Shown: piece by piece, positions 26,744-36,248 of the stretch
Layout of the letters: every line of letters starts with the position of its first letter
Numbering within the stretch: position 1 is the stretch's first letter
Assembly (NCBI GenBank): GCA_002083775.1
Contig: MTEI01000012.1
Location: forward strand, 1 to 64,000
Direction: 5' to 3'
DNA: 64,000 bases
DNA from: Rhodoferax ferrireducens
GTDB lineage: Bacteria; Pseudomonadota; Gammaproteobacteria; Burkholderiales; Burkholderiaceae_C
The notes under the pieces: model-generated
The model's database searches: none
What the model saw: the letters and a program-made list of their open reading frames with translations, nothing else
What the model was told of the DNA's origin: nothing
Program-made: the position numbers and the translations under genes

Positions 26744-27886
26744 ATGACGACACCCCCAAGTTTAACGACCGCACTCGCGCCGTGTATTGCCCAAACTATT
26801 CAGGCGGCGGACGGCTGGATCGGCTTTGATACCTTCATGCAACAGGCGCTTTATGCGCCGGGCCTGGGCTACTACGCCCATGGCAGCGCCAAGTTCGGCC
26901 CATTGCCTTACACCGTGCAAGACGGCGCACGTGTGGCCGGTAGCGACTTTGTCACCGCGCCGGAGATGACGCCGTTGTTTGGCTGGACGCTGGCCAACCA
27001 GGTGGCGCAGGCGCTGCAAGTGACCAGCACACATGAGGTCTGGGAGTTTGGCGCAGGTTCCGGAGCTTTGGCCCTGCAAGTGCTGCAGGCCCTGAAAGCA
27101 CAGGGTGTGGCGCTATCAAAATACACCATTGTCGATATCTCCGGTAGCTTGCGTGCGCGCCAGCAAGCCACTTTGGCTGCGTTTGCTGACCAGGTGGGCT
27201 GGGTGGATTCGTTGCCGGACGCCCTGCAGGGTGTGGTGTTGGGCAACGAGGTGCTGGACGCCATGCCGGTGAAGCTGCTGGTGCGTACCCAAAGCGTGTG
27301 GCATGAGCGCGGTGTGGCGCTGGGGCATGCGGCGCCAGATGGCACGCCGACCTTTGTCTGGCAGGACCGCCCCACCGACTTGCGCCCGCCGCTGGAGATA
27401 CTGGGTGAGCACGATTACCTGACCGAAATCCACCCGCAGGGCGAGTCTTTCATCCGCACGCTGGGCGACAAACTCACCGCCGGGGCGGTGTTTTTGTTGG
27501 ACTATGGATTTCCGGAGGCCGAGTACTATCACCCGCAGCGCCACATGGGCACGGTCATGTGCCACAAGGCGCATCAGGTGGATGACGACCCGCTGGCTGA
27601 TGTTGGCCAGAAAGACATCACCGCGCATGTCAACTTCACCGGCATCGCCCTGGCGGGCAACGAGGCCGGGCTGGATGTGCTGGGCTACTGCAACCAGGCG
27701 CGGTTTTTGATGAACTGCGGCCTGCCCACTTACATGGAAGCCGCTGACCTGCCGACGCGGGTGATGGCGCAAAAACTGATCATGGAGCACGAAATGGGCG
27801 AGTTTTTCAAGGTGATCGGTTTCTACAAGGGCGAACCCTGGCAGGCGCTGGGTTTTGCGCTGGGCGACAAAACGCATACCTTGTGA
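26744..27886 (+). CDS. SAM-dependent methyltransferase, MidA/NDUFAF7 family
   Basis: This 380-residue protein matches the DUF185 family. The N-terminal segment FDTFMQQALYAPGLGYYAHGSAKFG is followed by the SAM-binding loop EFGAGSGALALQVL. Human NDUFAF7 methylates an arginine of complex I subunit NDUFS2; the bacterial target is not established. It is divergent from the SDR gene with almost no intergenic space. Confidence 0.9.
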   Translation: MTTPPSLTTALAPCIAQTIQAADGWIGFDTFMQQALYAPGLGYYAHGSAKFGPLPYTVQDGARVAGSDFVTAPEMTPLFGWTLANQVAQALQVTSTHEVWEFGAGSGALALQVLQALKAQGVALSKYTIVDISGSLRARQQATLAAFADQVGWVDSLPDALQGVVLGNEVLDAMPVKLLVRTQSVWHERGVALGHAAPDGTPTFVWQDRPTDLRPPLEILGEHDYLTEIHPQGESFIRTLGDKLTAGAVFLLDYGFPEAEYYHPQRHMGTVMCHKAHQVDDDPLADVGQKDITAHVNFTGIALAGNEAGLDVLGYCNQARFLMNCGLPTYMEAADLPTRVMAQKLIMEHEMGEFFKVIGFYKGEPWQALGFALGDKTHTL

Positions 27887-27928
27887 ACTGATGCGCCATT
27901 TGTTCCACCTGCCGCTCAGGAACCGCTC

Positions 27929-28123
27929 ATGATCCGCTGGCTCATCGTGGTGCTGCTGGCGCTGATTGTGCTCAACGGTTTCACACCCTGGCTGCAAAAG
28001 CTGGGCTTTGGGCGGCTGCCGGGTGATGTGCGCTTCAAGATTTTTGGCCGTGAGATTTTCTTGCCGTTTGCCACCACCATCATCCTGAGTCTGGTGGCCG
28101 CCGGTATTTCCAAGGTGTTGTGA
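27929..28123 (+). CDS. DUF2905 small membrane protein
   Basis: This 64-residue protein has two hydrophobic helices (residues 4-20 and 44-62) around the conserved segment LGFGRLPGDVRFKIFG. That is the hallmark of the DUF2905 family. Function is unknown. It follows midA by 42 bases. Confidence 0.85.
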   Translation: MIRWLIVVLLALIVLNGFTPWLQKLGFGRLPGDVRFKIFGREIFLPFATTIILSLVAAGISKVL

Positions 28124-28184
28124 ACCGGGTCGGGGCTTGATATTTCAGCCTTTGGCGATATATGCAACCCAGAAAGGTTTCACC

Positions 28185-28625
28185 ATGACTGATTCATTGC
28201 ATATTGTTTGCCCCCATTGCCACACCACCAACCGGGTGGCCCGCGCCAGCCTCGGCAGCGCGCCGGATTGCGGCAGTTGCCACAAACCGCTTTTCGAGGC
28301 GCATTCCACCGCGCTCGATGAAGCGAGTTTTGACAAACACATCAACCGCAACCACATACCGGTGTTGGTCGATTTCTGGGCACCGTGGTGCGGCCCATGC
28401 CGCCAGATGGCACCGGGGTTTGAGCAGGCCGCCAAGCAGCTGGAGCCCAACATCCGGGTGGCCAAAGTCGATACCGAGGCCAATCAGGCTTTGGGTGCGC
28501 GCTTCAATATCCGCAGCATTCCGACCTTGGCGCTGTTTGTGGGTGGCCGCGAGGTGGCGCGCCAGGCCGGAGCCATGGGGGCGGCGGACATCGTGCGCTG
28601 GGCACAGGCGAATTTGCCGCGTTGA
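28185..28625 (+). CDS. trxC: Thioredoxin 2 (TrxC), zinc-binding
   Basis: This 146-residue cytosolic thioredoxin has an N-terminal zinc finger (CPHC near residue 9 and CGSC near 28) that distinguishes TrxC from TrxA. The active site is WCGPCRQM near residue 67. It reduces protein disulfides and takes part in oxidative-stress defence. ATG 28185 gives the standard start MTDSLHIVCPHC; an upstream in-frame ATG at 28137 adds 16 residues of no known kind. Confidence 0.95.
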   Translation: MTDSLHIVCPHCHTTNRVARASLGSAPDCGSCHKPLFEAHSTALDEASFDKHINRNHIPVLVDFWAPWCGPCRQMAPGFEQAAKQLEPNIRVAKVDTEANQALGARFNIRSIPTLALFVGGREVARQAGAMGAADIVRWAQANLPR

Positions 28626-28718
28626 CGCTCGCCTTGTAACAAATGGGTGAAATCTGCTGGTAACCGTGGCGCTGGCGAAGGTTTAGCATCTTGCCTTCAG
28701 CAACCGAGGGCACGACAC

Positions 28719-29084
28719 ATGATCCAACCGAGCCAGCCAGACAACCCACGCACCCAGCGCCCCTGGGGCTGGTATGAAACCGTGTCTGAGGCGCCGGGCT
28801 TCAAGATCAAACGCATTGGCGTGCACCCAGGCCAGCAAATCAGCCTGCAGAAGCACCGCCACCGCGCTGAACACTGGGTGGTGGTGCAGGGTGTCGCGCA
28901 CGTCACGTTGGACGAGCAGGTGTTTGATTTGACCGTGGGCCAGGCCTGCGACATTGCGCTGGGGCAAGTGCACCGGCTGGCCAATCAAACGCCAGATGCT
29001 GTGGAAATTGTGGAAGTACAGTTTGGTGATGAGCTGCGCGAAGATGACATCATCCGTTTGAGCGATGATTACGGTCGCCTCTGA
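28719..29084 (+). CDS. Cupin, mannose-6-phosphate isomerase type II-like
   Basis: This 121-residue single-domain cupin matches the C-terminal isomerase domain of bifunctional AlgA/ManC-type enzymes. It opens RPWGWYE and has the metal-binding motifs LQKHRHRAEHWVVVQG and GQVHRLAN. A stand-alone isomerase role in mannose metabolism is plausible but untested. GAGGG lies 8 bases before ATG 28719; an upstream in-frame start at 28647 is less likely. The ROK gene follows by 29 bases. Confidence 0.85.
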   Translation: MIQPSQPDNPRTQRPWGWYETVSEAPGFKIKRIGVHPGQQISLQKHRHRAEHWVVVQGVAHVTLDEQVFDLTVGQACDIALGQVHRLANQTPDAVEIVEVQFGDELREDDIIRLSDDYGRL

Positions 29085-29113
29085 AACTCTGACCCCCGAC
29101 TGAAAGCATTTTC

Positions 29114-30121
29114 ATGACCCCACAACCCAACGCGCCCGCGATCTCCATCGAGACCTTCAAATTGCCTGTCGGCAGCCCCCCGGTGGCCTGTGTGGATATT
29201 GGGGGTACCAAAGTGGCGGTGAACATCGTGGACGAACAGGGTGTGCGCGGCAAGGTGGCCGAACCTACCGCCACCATCGGCCAGGCCGATGCGCTGGGTC
29301 TGCAGATCATTCGTCTGATTGGTCAGAGCTGCGCTGCAGCCGGTGTGCCGGTAGATCGGATTGCCCGGGTGGGCGTGGCGTCTTGTGGCCCGTTTGTGCT
29401 GAATCAGGGGCTGGTGGAATTGGCGGCCCCCAATATTTGTGGTGGGCAAGCCGGCCCCGCGCGCGGCTTGCCCAACGACTGGAAAACGGCCCTGCTTGAA
29501 GCCCCCTTGCGCGCCGCTTTTTCCCATGTGCGTGTCGAAAACGACGGCATCGGCGCGCTGGAGGCCGAACGCCGCTGGGGCGCGTTGCAAGTAGACGGCG
29601 TGCCCATGGCGCATTGTGCCTATGTGACCTGGAGCACCGGCATTGGTACTGGGCTGTGTGTAGACGGCCATGTGCTGCGCGGCAAGAATGGCAATGCGGG
29701 GCATGCCGGGCACACCTTTGTGGTGAGTAACAACGACGCCTTGTGTGGCTGTGGCAATGTTGGCGATGTCGAGAGCCTGATTGCCGGCAACGCCATTGCC
29801 CGGCGCTTTGCGCCACATGGTTTCCCTGATGCTGCTTCGCTTTTTGCAGCGGCGTATACAGGTGACGCAAGGGCTGCAGCCCTGGTTGATGACTTGTGTG
29901 AAGTGATGGGCCGGATGCTCTACGACCTGATCGCTACCCTGGATGTGCAACGCATCAGCATTGGCGGCAGTGTGTATTGGCACCACCGCGACCACCTGCT
30001 GCCAAAACTGCGCTCTGTCGTCCACGGCAAACTGCCCCCGCTCACCGATGGCATCGAGCTGGTCAGCGCCGGCCTGGGCGAACGCGTTGGCGATTTCGGT
30101 GCGTTGGCGCTGGTGGCTTAG
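29114..30121 (+). CDS. ROK-family sugar kinase-like protein
   Basis: This 335-residue protein has the ROK phosphate-binding motif CVDIGGTKVA (residues 26-35) and catalytic-type Asp in VENDGIGALEAE (D144). The zinc motif is incomplete: H200 and CGCG (C211, C213) are present, but the third Cys of C-x-C-G-x-x-G-C-x-E is Asp218. It may therefore bind zinc differently. A mannokinase or fructokinase role is suggested only by the adjacent isomerase-like cupin. Its stop codon overlaps the convergent flgL stop by 4 bases. Confidence 0.8.
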   Translation: MTPQPNAPAISIETFKLPVGSPPVACVDIGGTKVAVNIVDEQGVRGKVAEPTATIGQADALGLQIIRLIGQSCAAAGVPVDRIARVGVASCGPFVLNQGLVELAAPNICGGQAGPARGLPNDWKTALLEAPLRAAFSHVRVENDGIGALEAERRWGALQVDGVPMAHCAYVTWSTGIGTGLCVDGHVLRGKNGNAGHAGHTFVVSNNDALCGCGNVGDVESLIAGNAIARRFAPHGFPDAASLFAAAYTGDARAAALVDDLCEVMGRMLYDLIATLDVQRISIGGSVYWHHRDHLLPKLRSVVHGKLPPLTDGIELVSAGLGERVGDFGALALVA

Positions 30122-31395
30122 CGGATGTAGTCAAACAGCGAGAGCTGCTGTACCTTGGCGTAGGTCTGCAGCGCCGCCGAGTAACCCGTTTGCAGGTTGT
30201 TGAAGTCCGAGATGCCCTGCACCATGTCCAGGTCTTCAGCGCGGGAGCGGTCGGCTTCCACTTGCAAGCTGCGGCCTTCCTGGATGGTGCTGATGCGGTC
30301 GGCGCGGTTGAGCAGCTCGCCAGCCTGGCCGCGAACCGCGGTGATGTTCTTCATGCCGATGTCGATGTTGTGCAGCGCTTGCGCCACGGCTTGGGCGGCA
30401 GTGCTGTTGGTGGTGGCGTTGCCAATGTCGCGTATGGCGTCGTCCATCACACTGAAGACGCTGGGGCTGGGTTGGATGGTGAAAATATCTTTTGTCGTAT
30501 CGGGCAAGCTGCCAGCGGGGGTGCGGCTCAGGCTCAGGCTCAGGCCGCCAACCTCAATGGGAATGGTGGTGTCAGAGCTGGTGTAGTCAGCGCTGGTAAT
30601 GGGAGTGACGCCAACGGCTGGCACGCGAGTGCCATCGGTCTGGGTTTCGACAAGGTCATAAGTAACCTTGCTATCACTCGCTGCGGTGCCTGGCAATATC
30701 ACCAGGTTGGAGATGACGTAGGTTGACCCCGTGACCAAGGCCGCGTCCTTCACGGTAACCCCACCGGCCTGCAGCGTGCTGGCGGGGTTGCTGTTGCTGA
30801 CATTGAAGGCACCATCCACCTTGGGCGACAGCATGAACGCCGCGTCCCCATCCAGTGCAAACGGAATCGCTACCGCGCTGGCAGGTGTCTGGCCTGGCAG
30901 GCCGTTGAAGGTGTAGTCCTGCGGCTGTGGGTTTGGGCCGACAAACGGCTTGAGCGCACTCCCCAGCGCGTTGAAAAGTGGCAGGCCATTGCTGTCTTCT
31001 GTGTTGGCCAAGGCAAAAACCTGGTCGCGCAGGCCTTGTAATTCGCCGGCAATGGCTTTGCGCTCACCGCTGCTGTTGACGCCATTGCCAGCGCTGACCA
31101 CCAGTTCGCGAAAACGCTGCAGGGCGTCGGTAACCGAGCCCAGCGTGCTTTCGGCCACGGTGATGGCACTTTTTTGCGATTCAAGCGCCCGCTGGTCGGT
31201 GGCGATGCGGCTCAAGCGGGTGAGCGAGCGCTCGGCAATCGCTGCGCTGGTGGGGTCGTCGCTGGCACGCACCACGCGTTTGCCCGAAGTCAGGTTTTCC
31301 TGCAGCGCACTCAGGTCGGTGTAGCGGTTGGCGATGTTGCGGATCGAGTTGTCATAGGCGTTGGCCGAACTGGTGCGGAAAAGGGCGGTGGACAT
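30118..31395 (-). CDS. flgL: Flagellar hook-associated protein 3 FlgL
   Basis: This 425-residue hook-filament junction protein has coiled-coil termini like flagellin (N-terminal SANAYDNSIRNIANRYTDLSALQENLTSGKRV and C-terminal YSAALQTYAKVQQLSLFDYI). The variable middle is rich in Thr, Ser and Ala. It is the last gene of the flgBCDEFGHIJKL run and lies 26 bases after flgK. Confidence 0.94.
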   Translation of the reverse strand: MSTALFRTSSANAYDNSIRNIANRYTDLSALQENLTSGKRVVRASDDPTSAAIAERSLTRLSRIATDQRALESQKSAITVAESTLGSVTDALQRFRELVVSAGNGVNSSGERKAIAGELQGLRDQVFALANTEDSNGLPLFNALGSALKPFVGPNPQPQDYTFNGLPGQTPASAVAIPFALDGDAAFMLSPKVDGAFNVSNSNPASTLQAGGVTVKDAALVTGSTYVISNLVILPGTAASDSKVTYDLVETQTDGTRVPAVGVTPITSADYTSSDTTIPIEVGGLSLSLSRTPAGSLPDTTKDIFTIQPSPSVFSVMDDAIRDIGNATTNSTAAQAVAQALHNIDIGMKNITAVRGQAGELLNRADRISTIQEGRSLQVEADRSRAEDLDMVQGISDFNNLQTGYSAALQTYAKVQQLSLFDYIR

Positions 31396-31421
31396 GGTGG
31401 TTTCTCCTGGACGCCGCGGGC

Positions 31422-33425
31422 TTAGCCAACGGTCTGGATCAGGGTGTCAAAAATGCTCTGCGCCACCTGGATCACTTTGGCCGAGGCCTGGTAAGCCTGC
31501 TGGTATTGCAGCAGTCGCGCGGCTTCTTCGTCCAGGTTCACGCCAGAGACGGCGCTGCGGTCTTGCTCCAGCGTGGCCGCGAGTTTTGACGATACCTCGG
31601 CGGTGAAGTTGGCACTTTGGGCGCGCACACCAATCTGGGCCATCAGCCCGGCGTAGCCGTCGGTGAGGGTGGCACCGTCAAACATCTTGGTGTCGCGCAA
31701 AGCCATCATGGCGTTGGCGTTGCCGGCATCGAGCCGGAAGTCAGCACCGTTGTTGTGGGTAGTGTCTTTGCTGCCCACCACGGTAAAGGTATCGCCGGCT
31801 TGGGGTGAACCTTGTAGCACGAGTGACCATTGACTCAGTGGAGTGGTTGCTGGCGCTGTTCCTTCAATGGCGGTGCCAGACATATAGTTGTAGCTTGTGG
31901 GCAAGGGTGCTGTTGATGGGTAATTGGCGTAATTCGGATCATCGCTGCGAATGTATTGACTGGCGCTAATGAACTGGAGGGTGACTGGCGTGGCGGAAGT
32001 TTCTACCAATGGCGGGTTGGTGCGGGCAGTTAGCGAAGCGAGCTGCAAGCTGCCGGTGTTGGCTGTGCCCATCTTGCCAGCCACCGGGCTGGCAACTGCC
32101 AATGCACGCGCTGAAGAAAACTCGGCGCTGATGGTGTTGGTGGGGGTGCTGAAGGGTTTGAGCAAAAAGCGGTCACCAACGGCGGGTGTGCCCGTTGCGC
32201 TGACACCTATGGTCAGTCCGTCGACGGTCGCAGGTGCCGACGTAAAGTTTGAGACAGCGCCATCTGACAGGCGGGTGATGCTCCAGGCGTCAACAACACC
32301 AGCGGTCACGCCTGTAATGCGGACCTCATAGTCCGAGGCTGCGAATTCGGTGACATCAGCAATGCCCAAGCTCAAAGTGGCATTACCTGTGTTAGTTGTG
32401 GCCGGTGCCTTAGGCACCAGCACGCTATTGCTGAAATTCACCGGGGAGAACAAATTTCCCCCCACATTGCCATCCAGGTCCAGCCCCAGCTTGTGCTGGT
32501 CGTTCATACTGGTGGTGACCGCGGTGGCGTAGCGTCCCAGCAGATTGCGGGCCTCCAGCATATCGGTGTTCTGAAAGCGCAGCAGGCCCGGAATCTCGCC
32601 GCCACCCAAGGTGGCTTCGTTCAGGGTCAGGGTCTGGCCGTTGCGCACAATGGCCAGCTTGCTGGTTTGCGAGTCGCCAAAGTCGCCATCGGTGAGCGTC
32701 AGCTTGGCGACCGTGTTGCCCAGCACCAGCGCCTGGCTGCCACCAATGAAAAGGCCAATGGTGCCGTCATCGGCCGGGATGGAGGTGGTCTGGATGTATT
32801 GGTTGATATCGCGGATGAGCTGGTCGCGCTGGTCCAGCAGGTCGTTGGGCGGTTGACCGTTGCCCATGGCGCGGGCGATTTTTTCGTTCACCTGCGCCAC
32901 GCTGGCGGCCAGCGTGTTGAGGGTGGTGAGCTTTTGGTCCAGCTCCTGTTCCAGGCTCATTTGCAGCTCGTCCAGGCTGGCGGCGGTGCTGCTCAGGCGG
33001 GTGGCAGTTTCGCTGATGCGGGTCAGCGCCACGGTACGCGCGGTCAGATCGGTGGGCGCACTGGCCACGTCCGAGAAGGCGTTGAGCATGTCGCTCACAG
33101 CAGCGCCCAGCGCGTCTTCGCCACCAGGAAACAGGTTTTCCAGTTGGCTGAGCTTCTCGGCACGGGCGCTGTCGGCAGCGCTGGTGGTGCTGGCCAGGGT
33201 AGCCTGGCGGTTCAAAAAAATGTCGTAATTGCGCTGGATGGTGTCCACCTCAACGCCTTTACCAATGTAACCGCCGCCAGTGAACTGACCTTCAATTGTT
33301 TGCAATACCGCCGTCTGGCGCGAATAACCCACCGTATTGACATTGGCAATGTTGTTGCCGGTAGTCTGCAGCACCGTCTGGTTGGCGCGCAAGGCCCCGC
33401 TGGCGACGTTGAGCAGGCCGCTCAT
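31422..33425 (-). CDS. flgK: Flagellar hook-associated protein 1 FlgK
   Basis: This 667-residue protein joins hook to filament. The N-terminal rod-hook motif NVASGALRANQTVLQTTGNN is followed by IANVNTVGYSRQ, and the C-terminal helix GVNLDEEAARLLQYQQAYQASAKVIQ is canonical. Length is within the FlgK range. The start overlaps the flgJ stop by 4 bases. Confidence 0.95.
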   Translation of the reverse strand: MSGLLNVASGALRANQTVLQTTGNNIANVNTVGYSRQTAVLQTIEGQFTGGGYIGKGVEVDTIQRNYDIFLNRQATLASTTSAADSARAEKLSQLENLFPGGEDALGAAVSDMLNAFSDVASAPTDLTARTVALTRISETATRLSSTAASLDELQMSLEQELDQKLTTLNTLAASVAQVNEKIARAMGNGQPPNDLLDQRDQLIRDINQYIQTTSIPADDGTIGLFIGGSQALVLGNTVAKLTLTDGDFGDSQTSKLAIVRNGQTLTLNEATLGGGEIPGLLRFQNTDMLEARNLLGRYATAVTTSMNDQHKLGLDLDGNVGGNLFSPVNFSNSVLVPKAPATTNTGNATLSLGIADVTEFAASDYEVRITGVTAGVVDAWSITRLSDGAVSNFTSAPATVDGLTIGVSATGTPAVGDRFLLKPFSTPTNTISAEFSSARALAVASPVAGKMGTANTGSLQLASLTARTNPPLVETSATPVTLQFISASQYIRSDDPNYANYPSTAPLPTSYNYMSGTAIEGTAPATTPLSQWSLVLQGSPQAGDTFTVVGSKDTTHNNGADFRLDAGNANAMMALRDTKMFDGATLTDGYAGLMAQIGVRAQSANFTAEVSSKLAATLEQDRSAVSGVNLDEEAARLLQYQQAYQASAKVIQVAQSIFDTLIQTVG

Positions 33426-34336
33426 GATGCGCTCGCTACCATCGTCATGCGCTGTTGCAGACGCTGGGTGGTTTCAATGGCGCGGCTCAGCTTGGTCGCG
33501 TAGTTGGGGTCGGTGGCATAACCGGCTTTTTGCAGGCTGGTGGCAAAGGCCAGCGCCGAGCCAGTTTGCTGGGTCACCTTGGCATAGCGTGGTGACTCGG
33601 TGATGAGCCGGGCGTAGTCGCGGAACGACTCGTCGGTGGAGGCATAGGCGCGGAACTTGGCCACGTGTTTTTCGGCCACGCCGTTGACGTATTCGGTGGT
33701 GGTGACCTCAGCCACCGGGCCTTTCCAGTTGGCCCCGGCCTTGATGCCGAACAGGTTGTTGGACGGCGTGCCATCACGCAGGCGGATGTTGTGCTTGCCC
33801 CAGCCGGTTTCATGGCCTGCCTGGCCCACCATGTAGCTGGCGGGAATGCCGGTTTCCTTTTCGATGCGGGCAGCAGACGCGGTGTGGCGGGCCACAAAAC
33901 CGGTTTGGGTATCGGTGGCTTTCACTGCATTCTGGCCGTATGCCGCCAGCGACGACGATTTTTGCAGCGCGCTCATCGGCGGGGCGGTGAGTTTGCCAGC
34001 GTTCAGGGCGCCTTCGGGCAGGGCTACACCCATCTGGCGCGACAACTGCGCGGCAATCAGGTCTGAGAGCCCGCCGGGCTGGCCCGACATCTGCACGGCA
34101 AACTGCTGGTCCAGCAGGTCGGTGCCCAGATCGCTGCCGGGGTTGTCCAGCATGCCAGACTTCATGGTCGCCTCGCGCATGCTTTTTATGAGTTCGCGCA
34201 TGAACAGCGATTCAAACTGTTTGGCGGTTTCCCGAATGGCGGCAGGGCTGTCTTGCCCGGCCTGCAATTTGAGCTTGCCCAGCGAGTTGGCGTCGGCCGC
34301 CAGCGCGTTGGAAATGCTGCTTTGGGTGATGTTCAT
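33422..34336 (-). CDS. flgJ: FlgJ: rod-cap protein and peptidoglycan hydrolase
   Basis: This 304-residue two-domain protein caps the growing rod and opens the peptidoglycan. Residues 30-100 form the rod-scaffold domain (AKQFESLFMRELIKSMREA...). From about 145 a glucosaminidase-type domain follows, with the catalytic Glu in GQAGHETGWGK and the family segment NLFGIKAG. Beta- and gamma-proteobacteria usually keep this fusion. The gene overlaps the flgI stop by one base. Confidence 0.94.
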   Translation of the reverse strand: MNITQSSISNALAADANSLGKLKLQAGQDSPAAIRETAKQFESLFMRELIKSMREATMKSGMLDNPGSDLGTDLLDQQFAVQMSGQPGGLSDLIAAQLSRQMGVALPEGALNAGKLTAPPMSALQKSSSLAAYGQNAVKATDTQTGFVARHTASAARIEKETGIPASYMVGQAGHETGWGKHNIRLRDGTPSNNLFGIKAGANWKGPVAEVTTTEYVNGVAEKHVAKFRAYASTDESFRDYARLITESPRYAKVTQQTGSALAFATSLQKAGYATDPNYATKLSRAIETTQRLQQRMTMVASAS

Positions 34337-35472
34337 CAGATCACCTCCAGGTCGGCATTCAGCGCGCCTGCGGCCTTGATTGCTTGCAAAATGGCCAGCA
34401 GGTCTTGCGGTGTGGCGCCCAAAGAATTGAGCGCGCGCACCACGTCAGACAGCTGCGCGGCGGCTGGCAGTGCAATCAGCATGCCGGGTTCCTGCCTGAT
34501 CTGGATGTCGGATTTGGGCGTGACCACGGTTTCGCCTTTGGACAAGGCGTTGGGCTGGCTGACGTTGAAATCGGTGGTGATGCTGATGGACAAATTGCCA
34601 TGTGCAATGGCGCAGGCACCCAGGCTCACCGCCTGGTTCATGACGATGGAGCCGGTGCGCGCGTTGATCACCACCTTGGCGGACGGTGTGGAGTTTTCCA
34701 GCGGCAGCTCTTCCAGCTCGGCCATGAAGGTCACCCGCGCATCAGGCTCGGTGGGAGCGTTGACGCGGATGGTTCGCCCGTCCATGGCGTTGGCCACCCC
34801 GCTGCCAAAACGGTTATTAATGGCTTGCGCCACGCGCCGTGCGGTCTGAAAGTCTGACGCTTCCAGCCCCAAAATGATGCTGTTGCCTTCTTGCAGGGGG
34901 GTGGCCACCACCCGCTCCACCTGTGCCCCGTTAGGAATGCGTCCGGCGCTCAGGTGGTTCACCTGCACCTTGCTACCGCCAGCAGCTGCACCGGCACCGG
35001 CAATCACCAGATTGCCCTGGGCGATGGCGTAAATTTCGCCGTCAGCGCCTTTGAGCGGGGTGGAAATCAGCATCCCGCCCTTGAGCGATTTGGAATTGCC
35101 CATCGACGACACATTGACGTCAATGGCCTGCCCTGGACGGGCAAAGGCGGGCAACTCAGCCGTGACCAGCACGGCGGCCACGTTTTTCAACGAGGCAGCG
35201 TTGGTGGTCAGACCTAACTGCTGCAGGTAGTTGCTCATGCCCTGGTTGGTGACGCTCAAACTCTGGTCGCCGGTGCCGTCCAGCCCCACGACCAGGCCAA
35301 AACCGGTCAGCTGGTTGCTGCGCACGCCCTCCACAGCCGCCACTTCCTTGATGCGGGCAGCTTCGGCGCTGCTGCTGGCCAAGCCCAGGCTGATCAAGGC
35401 CAGCAGCGCCAAGCCGCAAGCGGCCCAGCGGTGGCTTGCGCGGTTTTGAAGTGAGTTGAAGAACGCGTGCAT
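34336..35472 (-). CDS. flgI: Flagellar P-ring protein FlgI
   Basis: This 378-residue periplasmic ring protein has a signal peptide ending near SAEA-AR and the conserved opening VEGVRSNQLTGFGLVVGLDGTGDQ. The conserved C-terminal region (ALNSLGATPQDLLAILQAIKAAGAL) is also present. ATG 35472 (MHAFFNSL) is preferred to the upstream 35505 because GAGGGG lies ten bases before it. Confidence 0.95.
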   Translation of the reverse strand: MHAFFNSLQNRASHRWAACGLALLALISLGLASSSAEAARIKEVAAVEGVRSNQLTGFGLVVGLDGTGDQSLSVTNQGMSNYLQQLGLTTNAASLKNVAAVLVTAELPAFARPGQAIDVNVSSMGNSKSLKGGMLISTPLKGADGEIYAIAQGNLVIAGAGAAAGGSKVQVNHLSAGRIPNGAQVERVVATPLQEGNSIILGLEASDFQTARRVAQAINNRFGSGVANAMDGRTIRVNAPTEPDARVTFMAELEELPLENSTPSAKVVINARTGSIVMNQAVSLGACAIAHGNLSISITTDFNVSQPNALSKGETVVTPKSDIQIRQEPGMLIALPAAAQLSDVVRALNSLGATPQDLLAILQAIKAAGALNADLEVI

Positions 35473-35507
35473 GATTGGATTACCCCTCGGCACGATTCTG
35501 CGCAACT

Positions 35508-36233
35508 TTAGAACGGTAAAAAGCTGAAAAAGAACCGCATTAACCAGCCAACTGTCTGCGCTTCGGCTTGCGCACCCCGGCCACGCGACTCCACACGCAC
35601 GTTGGCTACCTGGGTCGAGTTGATGGTGTTGCCTGGTTTGATCAGGCGCGGGTCAATGGTGCCGGTGAAGCGCATCACGTCCACGCTCTGGTTGACGCCG
35701 ATCTGCTTGTCGCCGGCCACTTTCAGGTGGCCGTTGGGCAGGACTTCGACCACCGTGGTGGTGATGGTGCCGCTGAACTCATTGTTGCTGGCGGTGGCGC
35801 CGTCGCCGGAGAAGTCGCTGCTCGACTCGGCGCCGATACCTGTTTTCAGCCGTGCCAGGTCAGCGGCCGACAGCAGCGGCATGGCGCTCACGCTGGCTGA
35901 CATGTTGCTGTTGCGGTTGGCACTGGAGGAAGACTCTTGTGTGGCCTCCACTTTTTCCTGGATCTGGATGGTGACCATGTCGCCCACCAGGCGCGCACGC
36001 GGGTCTTCAAACCCCGGGCGGTAAGAGGCTTTTTGAAACAGGCTACCCGTGGCCGGGCCCGTGTCGGGTCGAGCGCTGGCCATGGGCTGGGCGGGCTCTA
36101 CCGGCGGAAAGTCGACGTTGATCTGGCCGGGCAGCGAGGCGCACCCGGTGGCCAGCAACGCCAGCACGCAGGTCAGGGCCAGCACGCTGCGGGCGCCAAG
36201 GCGCGAGTTTGGGGTGATGTGGCAAGAGGTCAT
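35508..36233 (-). CDS. flgH: Flagellar L-ring lipoprotein FlgH
   Basis: This 241-residue outer-membrane ring subunit has lipobox LATGCAS near residue 30 and the conserved YRPGFEDPRARLVGDMVTI. The segment GVNQSVDVMRFTGTIDPRLI and a C-terminal phenylalanine-rich end (FFFSFLPF) are typical. It lies between flgG and flgI as usual. Confidence 0.95.
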   Translation of the reverse strand: MTSCHITPNSRLGARSVLALTCVLALLATGCASLPGQINVDFPPVEPAQPMASARPDTGPATGSLFQKASYRPGFEDPRARLVGDMVTIQIQEKVEATQESSSSANRNSNMSASVSAMPLLSAADLARLKTGIGAESSSDFSGDGATASNNEFSGTITTTVVEVLPNGHLKVAGDKQIGVNQSVDVMRFTGTIDPRLIKPGNTINSTQVANVRVESRGRGAQAEAQTVGWLMRFFFSFLPF

Positions 36234-36248
36234 ACGGCACCTGTTGGC

